The notes under the pieces: generated by a model
Seen by the model: the letters and a program-made list of their open reading frames with translations, nothing else
Told to the model about the DNA's origin: nothing
The model's database searches: none
Made by a program: the position numbers and the translations under genes
Assembly: GCA_004565275.1 (NCBI GenBank)
Contig: SDOX01000020.1
Location: forward strand, 189,189 to 253,188
Source of the DNA: Nannochloropsis salina CCMP1776
Taxonomy: Eukaryota; Sar; Eustigmatophyceae; Eustigmatales; Monodopsidaceae
Reading direction: 5' to 3'
DNA length: 64,000 nucleotides
Part shown: one piece after another, positions 21,473 to 32,406 of the stretch
Position numbering within the stretch: position 1 is the stretch's first letter
Layout of the letters: every line of letters begins with the position of its first letter

Positions 21473-23515
21473 TCATTCAGGTTCAGCCTCGAGCGCCTCA
21501 GGTGCAAGACTTGAAGGTTGCAATTGCTCTTCCGCCGGTGCAATCACGCTTGAAGCGCGCATCGCGGATTTTTCACTCGATGGCAACTCGAAGGGCGTTG
21601 CCCTCCAATCATTCCCCCCCCCTTCTCCGTCTCCTCCATCTCCCTCGTGTCTTTTTTTCTCCATCGACGTGCCAGGACTTTTTGAGGCGGCTACTGGTGA
21701 CTCGGGGGAAGCTACATGGTCCGCCGTCGCTCGGGCATCCTTCTCCAGCTCTAGCGTGTTGTTGACTATCGCCACCCATGCCTCCATCTTCTCTTGAGTC
21801 CTTGCCTTTAGCACCACCCGAGTCACTTCCCGCGCTTTGAAGACACTCACGAACCCAGTATTCTCACGTGCCTCGGTCACGTCGAAGGCCTCCGCCCCCT
21901 CCTCTGGCCGGTAGCGGGCGCTGGAGTAGGGCAGGGCAAGGAAATGGGAGGGGATCACGCGCTCCACGTCTTTCCCTCTCCTAAAGCGACCGTGCCGATT
22001 TATGGGGCGGGGAACGAGCAATTTGAAAGCCTCCCGGGGGGACAGCACGGTCCCGGCGGTCACCTCGCTGGGCATGTCGAAGATATGCAAGAAGTTATCC
22101 AAGGTGAGCACCGCGAGGCAGGGGCGCCACCTTTTCATGAGTGGCAAAGACTCAACACCTGTAACGCGCCTGTGCTCAAGAACGTCCGCGCGTCGCACAA
22201 GAGGAGAATCCAAGGGAGCCATCAGGTTGCCAACAAAAGGTTCAGGCACCGCGGCCCCCGAGGCAGCATCATCATCGGCGGCTTCTACATCAACACCTCT
22301 TTGATCTTTGTCGCGGCCCTTGGCGCCGTTCTCTTTGCCACTCGACTGATGTTGTTCCTTCTGCTCGGCTGCCTTGGCACAGGTCTTGATTTCCTCGCTC
22401 AATTCTTCCTCAACTTGATGCGGGTCTGTGCACGAGAGTGCACTGATGGCCAGGCTACACTCGGCCGCGGCTTGCGGAAGTTGCGCCCAAAACGATCCTT
22501 GATTCTGCATGAATCTTGAGACCAAGGCGTTCAGTTGACTGCGACGATTAACCTCCAGCGCCTTCATGCGCCGGAATAGGTCATGGAGGTGGTGCTGCGT
22601 TTCTTGCCAGATTGTCTTCTGTAGCTCCACCGCGACACGATACTGCATATCCAGCGACCACAAATCTGGTGTGCCCTGTTGCTGCTGATGTGGTGATGTG
22701 GTAGTGCTATTCTTGGAGTAGGAAGTGAGGTTGCCAGCGCCTTTCATGTAATCCGCAAACGCCGCCACAATGTGGGATTCCGCAGCATTGACATTCTCTA
22801 GAGCGAGACAGCCCTCTTCCAGAACTTCGTCCGATGTGCTTTTGAAGGAGTTGACCAAATTTCTGAGCTTCCCATCCACCAGCTCCCTTCTTGTGTCTCG
22901 CACATAGTCCGAGTATTTGGTCACGAGGATATCCGTCGAGGCCATCATGGTGTCCATGGCAGGGAGGGTGCCTGCGTTTGACTTGTTACAATCTTTCGTC
23001 GTTGTTGATGTCGCACAAGCAGTCTTACTCGTGACAGCGCCGGCGCCGACAGAGGATTTGGAAGGTTTAGAAGAGATAGACGCTTTTGCAACACCAGAAC
23101 CAGGCGGCGGATATATTTTAGTCCCCGTGCGCCAGCCACCAGTACCCTTAAGATCCATATAAGGCAGCTCAGCCAAATGCTCGCAATACTTCTCTTCCAT
23201 ATCAATACGCTTGGTAAAAAAAGCCAACACTCGCTCATTTTCCACGGAAGATTTTGCCAGTGTTGACTTGAAGGCCTCCCAATGTGTTGCATTCACACGT
23301 ATTTGTGGGGTGAATAGCAGGAGCCGCTGCCGCTCAAATCGCTCGATTTTCGAGACAGTTGAGTGTTTCAGTTCCTGAGTCCCTGTTTGAGGTACGTTAT
23401 GTACATGATCAAGGACGTGTATGATTTTCGCTTATCGATGACAGATGTGTAATACGTTCTATCAGGAAAAGGGAAGGGGAACCTTACCGTTCAGTGCGCA
23501 CTCTGTTGTCGACAT
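21473..23515 (-). CDS. F-BAR and PH domain protein
   Basis: Two exons, 23515-23488 and 23382-21473 (105-base intron), give 645 residues starting MSTTECALNGTQELKHSTVS. An F-BAR module begins at about residue 38 with HWEAFKSTLAKSSVENERVLAFFTKRIDMEEKYCEHLAEL (the FCH signature) and runs through long coiled-coil helices to about 330, interrupted by a Ser/Thr/Lys-rich insertion after the FCH segment. A PH-like domain follows at about 430-560 (LMKRWRPCLAVLTLDNFLHIFDM ... VVLKARTQEKMEAWVAIVNNTL). Such proteins bind and curve membranes during endocytosis, cytokinesis or actin remodelling. Without the short first exon the frame has no ATG, which supports the splice. Its ATG is 81 bases from that of a divergent candidate gene. 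Confidence 0.82.
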
Positions 23516-23596
23516 ACTGTATTAACGGGAACACTCCAACCCGGAAGAGGGTGACTGTGATATGTTTATTTCACATTAACATTCTTCTTTGTAATA

Positions 23597-24244
23597 ATGG
23601 TGCAGCTTCAACGGCTCGGAGGTAAAGGACAAGCGGTGTGCATGCAGCATCCCCGCGTAACGCCTACTTGAGAAACCGTTCGCTGGCGTTAACGGCTGGA
23701 AACCAGGGAACGTTCGGACATGTCACTGAGTGCGTAAGACCAGTGAGTCCGAGAGTAAACGAGCAAGTGGACGAGCTTTCGAAACTGGAAAAATGCACGC
23801 GCACACTCGTCACACGATTCGTGTCAATCTTCGATGCTCTTAAGAAAATACAAGTGCTGCGGCTTCAGCAAACAGGAGGGCAACAAATGGCGACATGGAC
23901 ATGGGCGAAAAAAATCAGCAAAATGAATGAAAGAGTAAGCAAATAACTATGTATGAATGACAAGGCGCTTTTATATAGCACGCTCTAATTTCCTCCATTA
24001 TGCAATTTTGCCTCCTCCTTTATGTGCATTATAACTGATTGCTTCATGTTCATTACTTTACAATCTACGTTCTTTCGAGTTTTAACACTGCTTTTTGACA
24101 TGCCTTACGTTCGATAGTCATATTGTGCAGTACTGCTTCACACAATCCTGCAACGTGCTGCTCCACCTTTCTACTTTTACACTTTCTAAAGAGAGCTATT
24201 ATCAGGAAAATACGAGCCTCTCCAAGCTAACGTCCCCTTTTTAG
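23597..24244 (+). CDS. Candidate small gene, 109-residue helical protein of unknown function
   Basis: Proposed exons 23597-23621, 23744-23934 and 24131-24244. The middle exon is the best supported: a helical, charged segment RVNEQVDELSKLEKCTRTL followed by VTRFVSIFDALKKIQVLRL with a regular heptad-like pattern. Exon 1 (MVQLQRLG) ends at G|GTAAAG and exon 2 at AGA|GTAAGC; the third exon follows GTGCAG and stays open for 37 codons before TAG. Phases agree throughout. The size and helical pattern recall small subunits of scaffold complexes (Mediator, BLOC), but no family signature is clear enough to name. The last exon is the weakest part; the product could be shorter. Confidence 0.35.
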
Positions 24245-24282
24245 TAGGACGTGCAATGAGGCTTTCTTTTTGGGCGTTTCGA

Positions 24283-26991
24283 TTACCACGCCCAGTATTT
24301 CCCCTTTAATGTCGGGCCTTCTGGATAAGAAACGTTTCCAATGGCCTCCTCAGTGCTAGGAACGCAATACTTTACGGAGATGGCCTTGTCTGCGTCGGGA
24401 CCTTTGATTTTTACAGCCAGTTTTTTGCTCAGCATGAAAGATATGCTTTCTATTGTCACCTGTGTGTAAGAGATACAATTACACACGATGAACTAAATTT
24501 GAAAATAAGAAGGTGCGCCCCCCGTTGAGAGGACCGAATCTTACTTCTCCTCTTCTAACCCCCTTCCCAGGTCACTTACCATCGGATTGATGCCCAAGGA
24601 CGTTGGGAACACGCTTGCATCCATAACGTAGAGCTTCTCAACCTCCCAAGTTTCCCCCGTCACTTGCACTGGCCCTGCCTCCTCTGTCGATCCCATGCGG
24701 CAAGAGCACATTTGGTGCGCCGAAAATAATGCCGTGTTGCCAACCGGCGTGCCCATCTTCCGCACATATTTTAAATACTCACTCATCCCTTTGCCGCCCC
24801 TCGTACTTCCCGAAGCCTCATCTCGGTGCGGTCGGTAGGTGCGCATGCTTTCATTCACAGGCAATGCTAGTGCCGCTCCTTGCGCGATCATCATTTTTAG
24901 CATCACCCCTACAGAATACTGGAGATTCGCTTGGTCCTTCTTGGTCAACAGATAGTGCACCTGGGGTTCCCCATCATTGTCGATCACCACTCGATTCGCA
25001 GCACAGGACTCGTCCCGACTGATCACAATGGAGACGGCATAGTGCCCTTTCAGAGCCACCCACATGCGGTAGTTGAATGCTGTCCCGTAAGGTGCAATCA
25101 CTCCTGCCAGACCCGCGTGGCTAGGGGGGGTCTCAATCGCGCCTCCCCACCCATCCTTCATCTCACCCCCCATGAAATCCGAAACATAGGTCCCCATGCC
25201 CACCCCTAAGTGCGTGTCCGAGGTCTCCGTGGGGAAAAGCCCGGCAACACCGGATACGGGGTGCAACGCAAGGTGCCGTCCAATCTTATGGTGCTTCAAG
25301 CCAGAGCGCAGGAGCACCGCGGGGGAGTGGAGCGACCCTGCTGAAAGGATAACGGCGTGATGAGCCCATACGATCAATTGATATCGCGAAGAGGTCGAAG
25401 GGCCAGGGCGATGGCCAGAGGGAGGCCTCCCCTCGCCGTCACTTTTTCTCCCCTCCGCCAACCGCCTTTCCTCGTGCACCGTAGCAATGACACCGACGGC
25501 ATCGTTGTCGTCATTTCTAAGCACCTTGTCGACGTGGGCGTGAGCCACCAGTTTAAAATTGCCCGTTTTTTCTGCGTCCTCCAAAAAGGTCCGGAGCGTC
25601 GACTGCTTCGCGCCGTAGGGACAGCCCCGCTCGCACCCGCTGCAGTCTTGGCAGCCTCGCACGTTGCGAGGGACAGGAAGGCACCTGGCACCCACCGCCT
25701 TCGCGCCTTGCCAGAGGCGTTCATTGTTCTGATTCACGACCAGGGAGGGCACGGAAGCTACCTCCGGGTTCCGGTGCGAGTGTCGAGTGTTCAGGTTTAG
25801 GCGGCGGGCCACCGCGTCCAAAGCCTGGTCGTACTCGGCGCCTCCAAAGCATGTCAGGCCATGCTTGTCCACCCACTCTCGTCGTACGTGCTCGGGGGTC
25901 CGGAAGGAAGCGCACCAATTCAGAGTGGTGCCGCCGCCGACACAGGAACCGGCCAATATAGAGACACTCAACTCTTGCGCGCCCATCCACCCCGACCGCT
26001 CGCAAAGGGCCCTTTCCGAGTCCAACTCCCCGAATCCTGCGAAGTCTTCCTCCGTGTAATACCCTCCTTTCTCCAGCACAACCACTTTCAAGCCTGCGGC
26101 GGTCAGGACGCCGGCAGCGGTCCCTCCACCGGCGCCCGACCCCACAATGACAACGTCACAACTTAGTTCGCGGACGTCTGTGCCGCCTCCCACACAGGAA
26201 GGTGGAATGGAATCTCTCCGCAGTGGATGAAGCTGTGGTTTGCGGAGTGGCTTCTCGCCCATCACGCTCCGTACCCTGTCGCGTGTCCGGTCTTGATATC
26301 CCAAGGCCGTCCAGGAAGGGTTGGTCGGAGTACCGCCTGGTGTGCTCGATGGAGTATCTCGTGCTGCAAAGTAGATACGACCTGCCATTGCCTTTATCAA
26401 AATAGCGAGGCCACGAATTGGCTCGATGATGCTCGTAAGAAGGCGCCCGAAGACCGCCTCCCGCTGACGAAAGGGCATGCTAGAAAAGCCGGTGCCCCAT
26501 CCATACCAGGTCCCGCCAGTCAAGAAAGAGAGACCCAACGGCATCTCAAGAGCATACAAAACCATGCGTACGATTTTTCGTGCATCAGGACGGAGGTGTT
26601 CCTCGACGATGTCCCCCACCCGTGCGGGTACATCCGCATCCAGGGCTCCACGAGTGTAGTAGCTCATGTCCGTGCTCAGCCTCTCAAACAGGTCATCGGA
26701 GCCCACCAATTCCATCAAATACGCTCGAATGGCTTTTGGTACGTCCTCGGCCTCAAATGCCGGTAAAACGGTATCGCACAATGCACAGAGCGTTTGAAAC
26801 TCGGTGGCTGTAATATACTTCAGCCTCCCACGTGGTAGGGTAGGCCACTTGCCGACACGTTCCTGAACACGGCAATCAGGCACACACGGCCAGTCATCCT
26901 TTAAACTAGGCCACCGACACAGGAAATGGTAGACAACTCTCGACAGCAACACAAGTAAGGCAATGGCAACGATGATCACGAAGAAGGCCAT
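24283..26991 (-). CDS. Membrane-anchored long-chain fatty-alcohol oxidase (GMC oxidoreductase)
   Basis: Two exons, 26991-24580 and 24459-24283 (120-base intron), give 862 residues. Residues 2-23 form an N-terminal transmembrane anchor. A helical region (about 60-200) typical of plant and yeast FAO proteins precedes the FAD-binding Rossmann motif GSGAGGG at 284-290 and the adjoining LEKGGYYTEEDF. A Cys-rich patch GCQDCSGCERGCPYGAK follows, as in FAO enzymes. The C terminus is the GMC signature GETWEVEKLYVMDASVFPTSLGINPM, completed by the second exon (VTIESISFMLSKKL), which is why the splice is needed. The enzyme oxidises long-chain alcohols to aldehydes with O2, giving H2O2, probably at ER, lipid droplet or peroxisome membranes, in omega-oxidation or wax and alkane turnover. 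Confidence 0.9.
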
Positions 26992-27872
26992 ACGCTATGC
27001 CCCGTTGAAATGCTTCGTGTTCCTAGTGAGATCCCCCTAGACGAAGCGATGGAAGTGAAGATTTAGCGACGCATTTCGTTGCGCAAAGATAAGTTACGCG
27101 CTATAAGCTCGATTCGCTGCGCTCGAAGCACTTCTTATACCGTTCACACAAAATGCAGAGCACGAAAGCCATGCCATCGAAGATAGTAGATGTGACAAGC
27201 CAGTGGCGTCTGGCTCGCCTGTCGCTTGTCTCACGCGCAGCGGCATCCGGGTACCCTAGCTTTTCATGTTACAGGGAGGTAGATTTTGTGCAAATTCCAC
27301 CGTATCATCCATTACAACAGAGTCAATCCCCGCATGATCGCTTTTCCTCTGCACCAGCTTTTCTCTACAGACGCATTTTACACACGCATGAGACGAATGG
27401 GACAAACTCACGAATTGGGTGTTGGGAAGTATAGAGGGCCCATAAGGATATCTCGATGGCTAGAACGTTGCGAATTTTTAACATCGCACGCTTTACCGTC
27501 TATTCTCTTCCAAAACATTGTGCTTATGATGGATAAATGATTACAAATTTCAACAAATGCAAAAACGATCGAAGTATTGAAAAGTTTCACGTAACCTTGA
27601 ACTGACTCCCTTTGCAACTCTTATGGTTTTAGATAAGTCAAATGCGTCTGTGGGAGCGGATCCCAGCGCCTGGTCCACAATTACGTTTTCTACGCGTAAG
27701 TTTTGTTGAAGCATTTCGAAGACAGATCAAGCGTTGCAATAACTTTCCTATGTGAGAAGGTAATACAAGATGCAATAAACTATGTACGCTGTCATGTCTA
27801 CTTACGGCTTTTTTTACCCATATGTACACTCATCGATCCAGGCGTTGCCCTGGCCTGGGTCATAGATATAGT
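26992..27872. other. Upstream region of fatty-alcohol oxidase gene
   Basis: About 0.9 kb. A plus-strand 93-codon frame from an ATG at 27153 (MQSTKAMPSKIVDVTSQWRL...) is the longest; its product has no known motif and might be chance. Otherwise AT-rich with nothing recognisable. It holds the oxidase promoter and the 3' UTR of the next minus-strand gene. Confidence 0.4.
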
Positions 27873-28622
27873 CTAAGGGCTAGGGACATCAATGTGTACA
27901 GTGTGTCCATCCGGAAGGACGACTTCATCCGCATAGCGTCGAGTGTCCCGGGTATCTAGCGTGGGGGTCAGAGGATCTTTTTTCCCGTCCTCTGGGCTTG
28001 ATCTTCCCCCGCCGCGGGAGACTCGCGATGCCCCCCCTCCTGGACGAGCATTAATAATGACCGGACTATCGTCTGTCCTCCCCCTCCCTTTCTTGCCGAC
28101 CGGCTTCTTTTTGCTCCCTTTCTTTGTTGTAGCCTTCCCCTTCTTCTTCGGTCTTTTGGGGCCCACGTCTGCGTCGTCCCCAGGTACATCATCGTCTCCC
28201 ATATCGTCGTCACTCATATCAGCCTCATCACCCAAGTCATCATCAAGATTGTCGTCAAAACTGAACTTCTTCTTTTTCTTCTTTTTGGGGGTGTCGTCAT
28301 CCTCAGGCACACCCGGAGCCTCGTCAAGCGTATCGTGGATGTCCTCTATGACATTATCTTCTTCGGCATCAGCGGCACCCCACGCTAAATGTCGTCGTAG
28401 TCGACTGATTGTTCTTGTTAAGATAGGTTCCTCAAGATTAGTGGCCGCGGCAGCCACACCTCTTCCAGAGACGTTCCGCAACTTTTGACGAGAGAAATGA
28501 AAGTATGTGCCCGTAGCCGCTGCTACAAGTACAATTAAGGTCAGGCTTACACCAATTGTCCTCCAGTTCCTACCCTTCCTTGAGGGTAAGGACGCTGAAG
28601 GGTCAAACTGTGCTTTTGCCAT
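27873..28622 (-). CDS. Unknown single-pass membrane protein with alternating acidic and lysine-rich tracts
   Basis: Single exon, 249 residues. A basic N-terminal stretch (SRKGRNWR) precedes one transmembrane helix at about 22-42 (TIGVSLTLIVLVAAATGTYF), suggesting a type II orientation with a short cytosolic tail and a long lumenal or external part. That part is highly charged: an acidic block around 90-150 with a run of seven lysines in the middle (TPKKKKKKKFSFDD), then a Lys-rich block (PKKKGKATTKKGSKKKPVGKKG) and a Gly/Arg/Ser segment. The last 30 residues (YADEVVLPDGHTVHIDV) look more ordered. The composition resembles long-chain polyamine or biomineral-associated and nucleolar proteins, but I recognise no family. 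ATG and stop are clear and GC-rich composition supports coding. Confidence 0.7.
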   Translation of the reverse strand: MAKAQFDPSASLPSRKGRNWRTIGVSLTLIVLVAAATGTYFHFSRQKLRNVSGRGVAAAATNLEEPILTRTISRLRRHLAWGAADAEEDNVIEDIHDTLDEAPGVPEDDDTPKKKKKKKFSFDDNLDDDLGDEADMSDDDMGDDDVPGDDADVGPKRPKKKGKATTKKGSKKKPVGKKGRGRTDDSPVIINARPGGGASRVSRGGGRSSPEDGKKDPLTPTLDTRDTRRYADEVVLPDGHTVHIDVPSP

Positions 28623-29203
28623 GGAATATGGAGAGCCTAAGGGGGAGGTAGCCGGGAGACAAGAAAGGTCGGATACTTAGGAAAAGACGGGTCATTTTTC
28701 ATATTATTACGAAGCAAATAAGATGTCAGGTTACAATATGATTCAATTTTTAGCCAAAAAGGATGGCCGCCCTTTCGCTGTATCCTTTTCGCCGCGATCC
28801 CTCTGGCCGGAACAAAAAGAAACAGCTAGCTCCTCTGGAGCCTGAGTTTTGCGACACGCACGGCACTCGAAATACTCCATCCACCGTGTATGCAGTTTTT
28901 CAGAAAAGTATACACACCTGGTCGACTTTCAACTCTATATTTTGAGCACCGAATCGCACAAGACAATACGTAAGCACGTGCTGCTGCGTCAATCCGCACG
29001 GAAAGTGCAGATTCAGAAGGTGTCTGCCCTCAATGGCGACACCGGATTTTCAAAGTTTCAAACTTAAAAAATGATTGGCATTGGTACTCCTCAATCAAAG
29101 CACAAACTTCTTTTATTCCACAGTACATTAAATATTTTTATCTATGCACTTTTATATAAGTTATATTTTTTGTTTCACATGCTCCACAACAAGTGATTTC
29201 AGT
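28623..29203. other. Intergenic spacer
   Basis: About 0.6 kb between two minus-strand genes, strongly AT-rich near 29060-29200 where the CLC 3' UTR should lie. A 60-codon plus-strand frame from 28763 has no recognisable motif and is not called. Confidence 0.45.
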
Positions 29204-32200
29204 CTAAATTAACATGCCTTGGTCAAGGCCTGCTGCCGCAATGGCTTTGCTATGGCTCTCTTGCACCTCGGGATCTCGCACAGAGCGCAGTCTAGTTTGT
29301 CTTACACGAGGTGGCGCGGGAGAATCATGATTATCATGGAATATAATACCGCTAGTTGAATCATGATACTCAACTTTTGATCTATCCGGCTCATTTGACC
29401 TTCCTTCATCTGTCCTCTCTTGTATCTCCTCTAGCTTTCTGTAGATGTTCATGTTGGTCAAATCTTTCCGAGACACGATGCCCACGACTTCGTTATTTTG
29501 ATCCACCACAGTTATGTGACTAAGGCCCATTGTACGAAACAAATTGAATCCACGTTCTAGTGAGAACGTCGGGGCAATGCGATAGCTTGACTGATCAATG
29601 TACGGCGCCAGAGTGACAAATCGGCGATGATACTCCGCGGCCTGTAGTCTCCCCAACATGGCCTTCCGCTCACCCTCAGTCTTAGCCAATAGTGTAACTG
29701 GCATCTTATCGTCTAAGTTGACTAGCTCCGCTATACCGAGCGCTTCCATATGCAAATTAGTAACTCCCTCCTCGCCCTCTCCCATGGAAAAGGAGGGCGA
29801 TTTCGAGACAACTACAGGGTTGTCCTCCTCCAGAAACAAGGACTCTTTTGCCAGGATGGAAAAAACATGACTCCGCAGTATGATACCTTTAAAGACCTCA
29901 TTCCCGTTCTCCGTCACCTCCACCACAGGTAAGGCACGATGATTGCAGGATGCGAGAATGTGTGCCATGAGGGCTACGGAGCCGATCTCCGGTATGGTCA
30001 CTACGTCTCGGCCCATTACGTCCTCCACGGTATACAGGTCCAGGCATTCTTCGACATGTGGCTCATCAGATAAGAACGGAAAGCACTTGAGGTCGATCAA
30101 TTTGTGATATAAGGAATCAATCAACAGGTCCGCGGTCCACTTTCCCACCATGACCGCCGTCATAATGGGGAGTAAGAAGTGCGTCTCATCTGTCAGTTCG
30201 ATCATCACCACCGCCAAAGTAAACGTCAGTCTCGTTAGGCCTCCAAAAAATGCTGCCGCTCCGATCAATGCGAACCCGCCGGGGTCCACCCATGTCAATT
30301 CTTCCCCCTCGTGAATCCCCACGATGTCCGTCACCCCCAGCCCCGCGATGCGACCTAGCACCGACCCGATTAAAAGCGCAGGAACCATGGAACCCAAGGC
30401 TGGAGCCATTCCCATCGTATAGCAGCAAAGGGAGAAGTAGACGACGAAAAGTGTGAGAAGTGAGCCGTAGTCGAACATGTAGTGGGTATTTCGGCTCAAC
30501 AGGTGCTCGATAGTCCTGTCGCCAGTGGTGAAAAACAGCGTAGCTGCAGGGTTGTACATACCCTCCGCCTGACAGGTATATTGCATCAGGCCCTCCTCCG
30601 GCACATCACTGCTCGCATAGCGCGGCGTGCATCCTGGGAGACTTGGGTCCTGTTTGCAGCGCGTGGGCATACACTCGAACAAGTAGGGGATGAGAACCGC
30701 CAAGGTGGTGGTCAGGAAGGCAACCACAGCAGGCTCCGCTATTCTGGCCCAGGGCCTGGGAACAATGTTTCGATTTCGCCATTTGCAGATATTTAGGTTC
30801 GCCCACGTGAAGAGGGCAGCAAAGAGCCCTCCCATTATTCCCACCCCGACGGTGGGCAGGAACATTGTCAGCTGGGAATTGATGGCTTGGTCGATATTGA
30901 AGGCGGCGCGCGAGAATGATCCGAGGGAGCCTGTGCGATAAAGAGACGTAAACGCCTGCGTGGTGAAGGATGCCACGCCACAGCAAAAGAATATTTGCCA
31001 GGCCAGCTTGTGTGTCCAGAATGAGGAGATTTCCTCCAGAACAAAAAGAAGGCCTCCCACGGGCGCGGTGAAGGCAGAGGCCACGCCAGCAGCGGCCCCC
31101 GCACTGATAAAATTTCTCCGGTCATACATATTACGGAGGCGCTTAAACAGGATGAAGTCCGGTATTTTGCTGTATTTTCCTGAGAAGCTGACACCTTGGC
31201 TAAGAATCTTACCAATTGCGCTGCCCATGTGGATCATGGGTCCTGGGGGTAGGAGGGACATCACATGAGGATGATGGAATATGTTTGGAAGAATATATCA
31301 GTATAAAGAGTAAAAAGACATGGAATTATAATTGACAGCGGCTTTCAGACACCAAATAAGCTCTATCACATGCTCTCTATTCGCCAGGAATACACTCTGC
31401 TCCCAGGTCGATCATGCGTCATGATTCTCCTCGATCACCCCCACATCAGCACGAACCTTCTTGTCCGCCATACAACCCTGCTGATACGGCGAACACACAA
31501 GAAAAAAATTTGACGACAAGGGCTTTCGATCCGAAGATCTTGCGGATCGATATTCCGTTCAAATAAGCCATGATGTCAGGAATACCGGATCCTGCCGCCG
31601 CTGGCTCCCCGTATACTACAACTACTGCAGATGCCAGTGCCAGAGACATTGACATTGCTATGGCCAAGAACCACATAAGTCCAAAAGCCTCTTTTTTCAG
31701 CAAGATTGTGATGTGGTGGAATTTAGACTCCACAATTTTTTCAATGACGAGTTTGAGGGTAGACCCAAGCATGCCGACAAAAAAGCCAATTAACCCCATC
31801 ATTACCCAGTGGTCCCATTCCCGCTTGATCCAGTTGTCTTCAAGCCATTTTTGGAACACACGTGTGTGTAAGGGCAGATATGTGATTGATGAAAAGGCCT
31901 AGTAGGGAAAAAGAATAGAAGCGAGCGTTACTTTTCAATATGACGGTCTCTGTTTCGGACACAGACTTTAGACCCCACACACACACAGCACCAGATCAGA
32001 CTTATCATTGTTGCCTCGTATAATGTGCACTCTCAATTTTAAATGTTGGTGTGACCGTCACAAAACCAACTGACGCACTGACCTGGACCTTCTCCCATTC
32101 CTCTTCCGAGTAGTGGTGAGCTTTGTGAGAAGTCTCGCAGCTGATGCTAGGGGCAGATAATGGTATCATGCGCTGGACAATACCTCCAACGTGAGCAGGA

Positions 32201-32406
32201 GGATCATTACAATTTTCACCATCCTCTGAAGGTGACGGCGATCGCTCCCGCAAGGCCCTTGTAAAAGAGTATACAGAGGAAAGAGGAGTAAGACAGGTTA
32301 TATTCGTTTATCCGCAGGCCATCGGACTCTATATGCTTCCTTGTTACCTTATATCTGACATCACCTTGGCCTTTACATTCTTGGTGGCTTTTGTACCCTT
32401 TGCCAT
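29204..32406 (-). CDS. CLC-6/7-type chloride/proton exchanger with CBS pair
   Basis: Four exons, 32406-32348, 32257-32083, 31898-31457 and 31242-29204, give 904 residues. After a hydrophilic N terminus the membrane domain carries the selectivity-filter motifs GSGIPDIMAYLNG (181-193; Ser182 favours chloride over nitrate), GGQEGPMIHMG (222-232; gating Glu225) and GSMVPALLIG. VLEEISSFW (294-301) holds the internal proton glutamate found in exchangers, not channels. Two CBS domains end the protein (TVEDVMGRDVVTIPE..., and PTFSLERGFNLFRTMGLSHITVVDQNNEVVGIVSRKDL). The pattern EE-SFW and the N-terminal WD.W.MMGLIG match the endolysosomal CLC-6/7 branch, so an acidic endomembrane compartment is likely. 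Variants from the usual GKEGP (K to Q) and GIPE (E to D) are noted. Confidence 0.9.
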
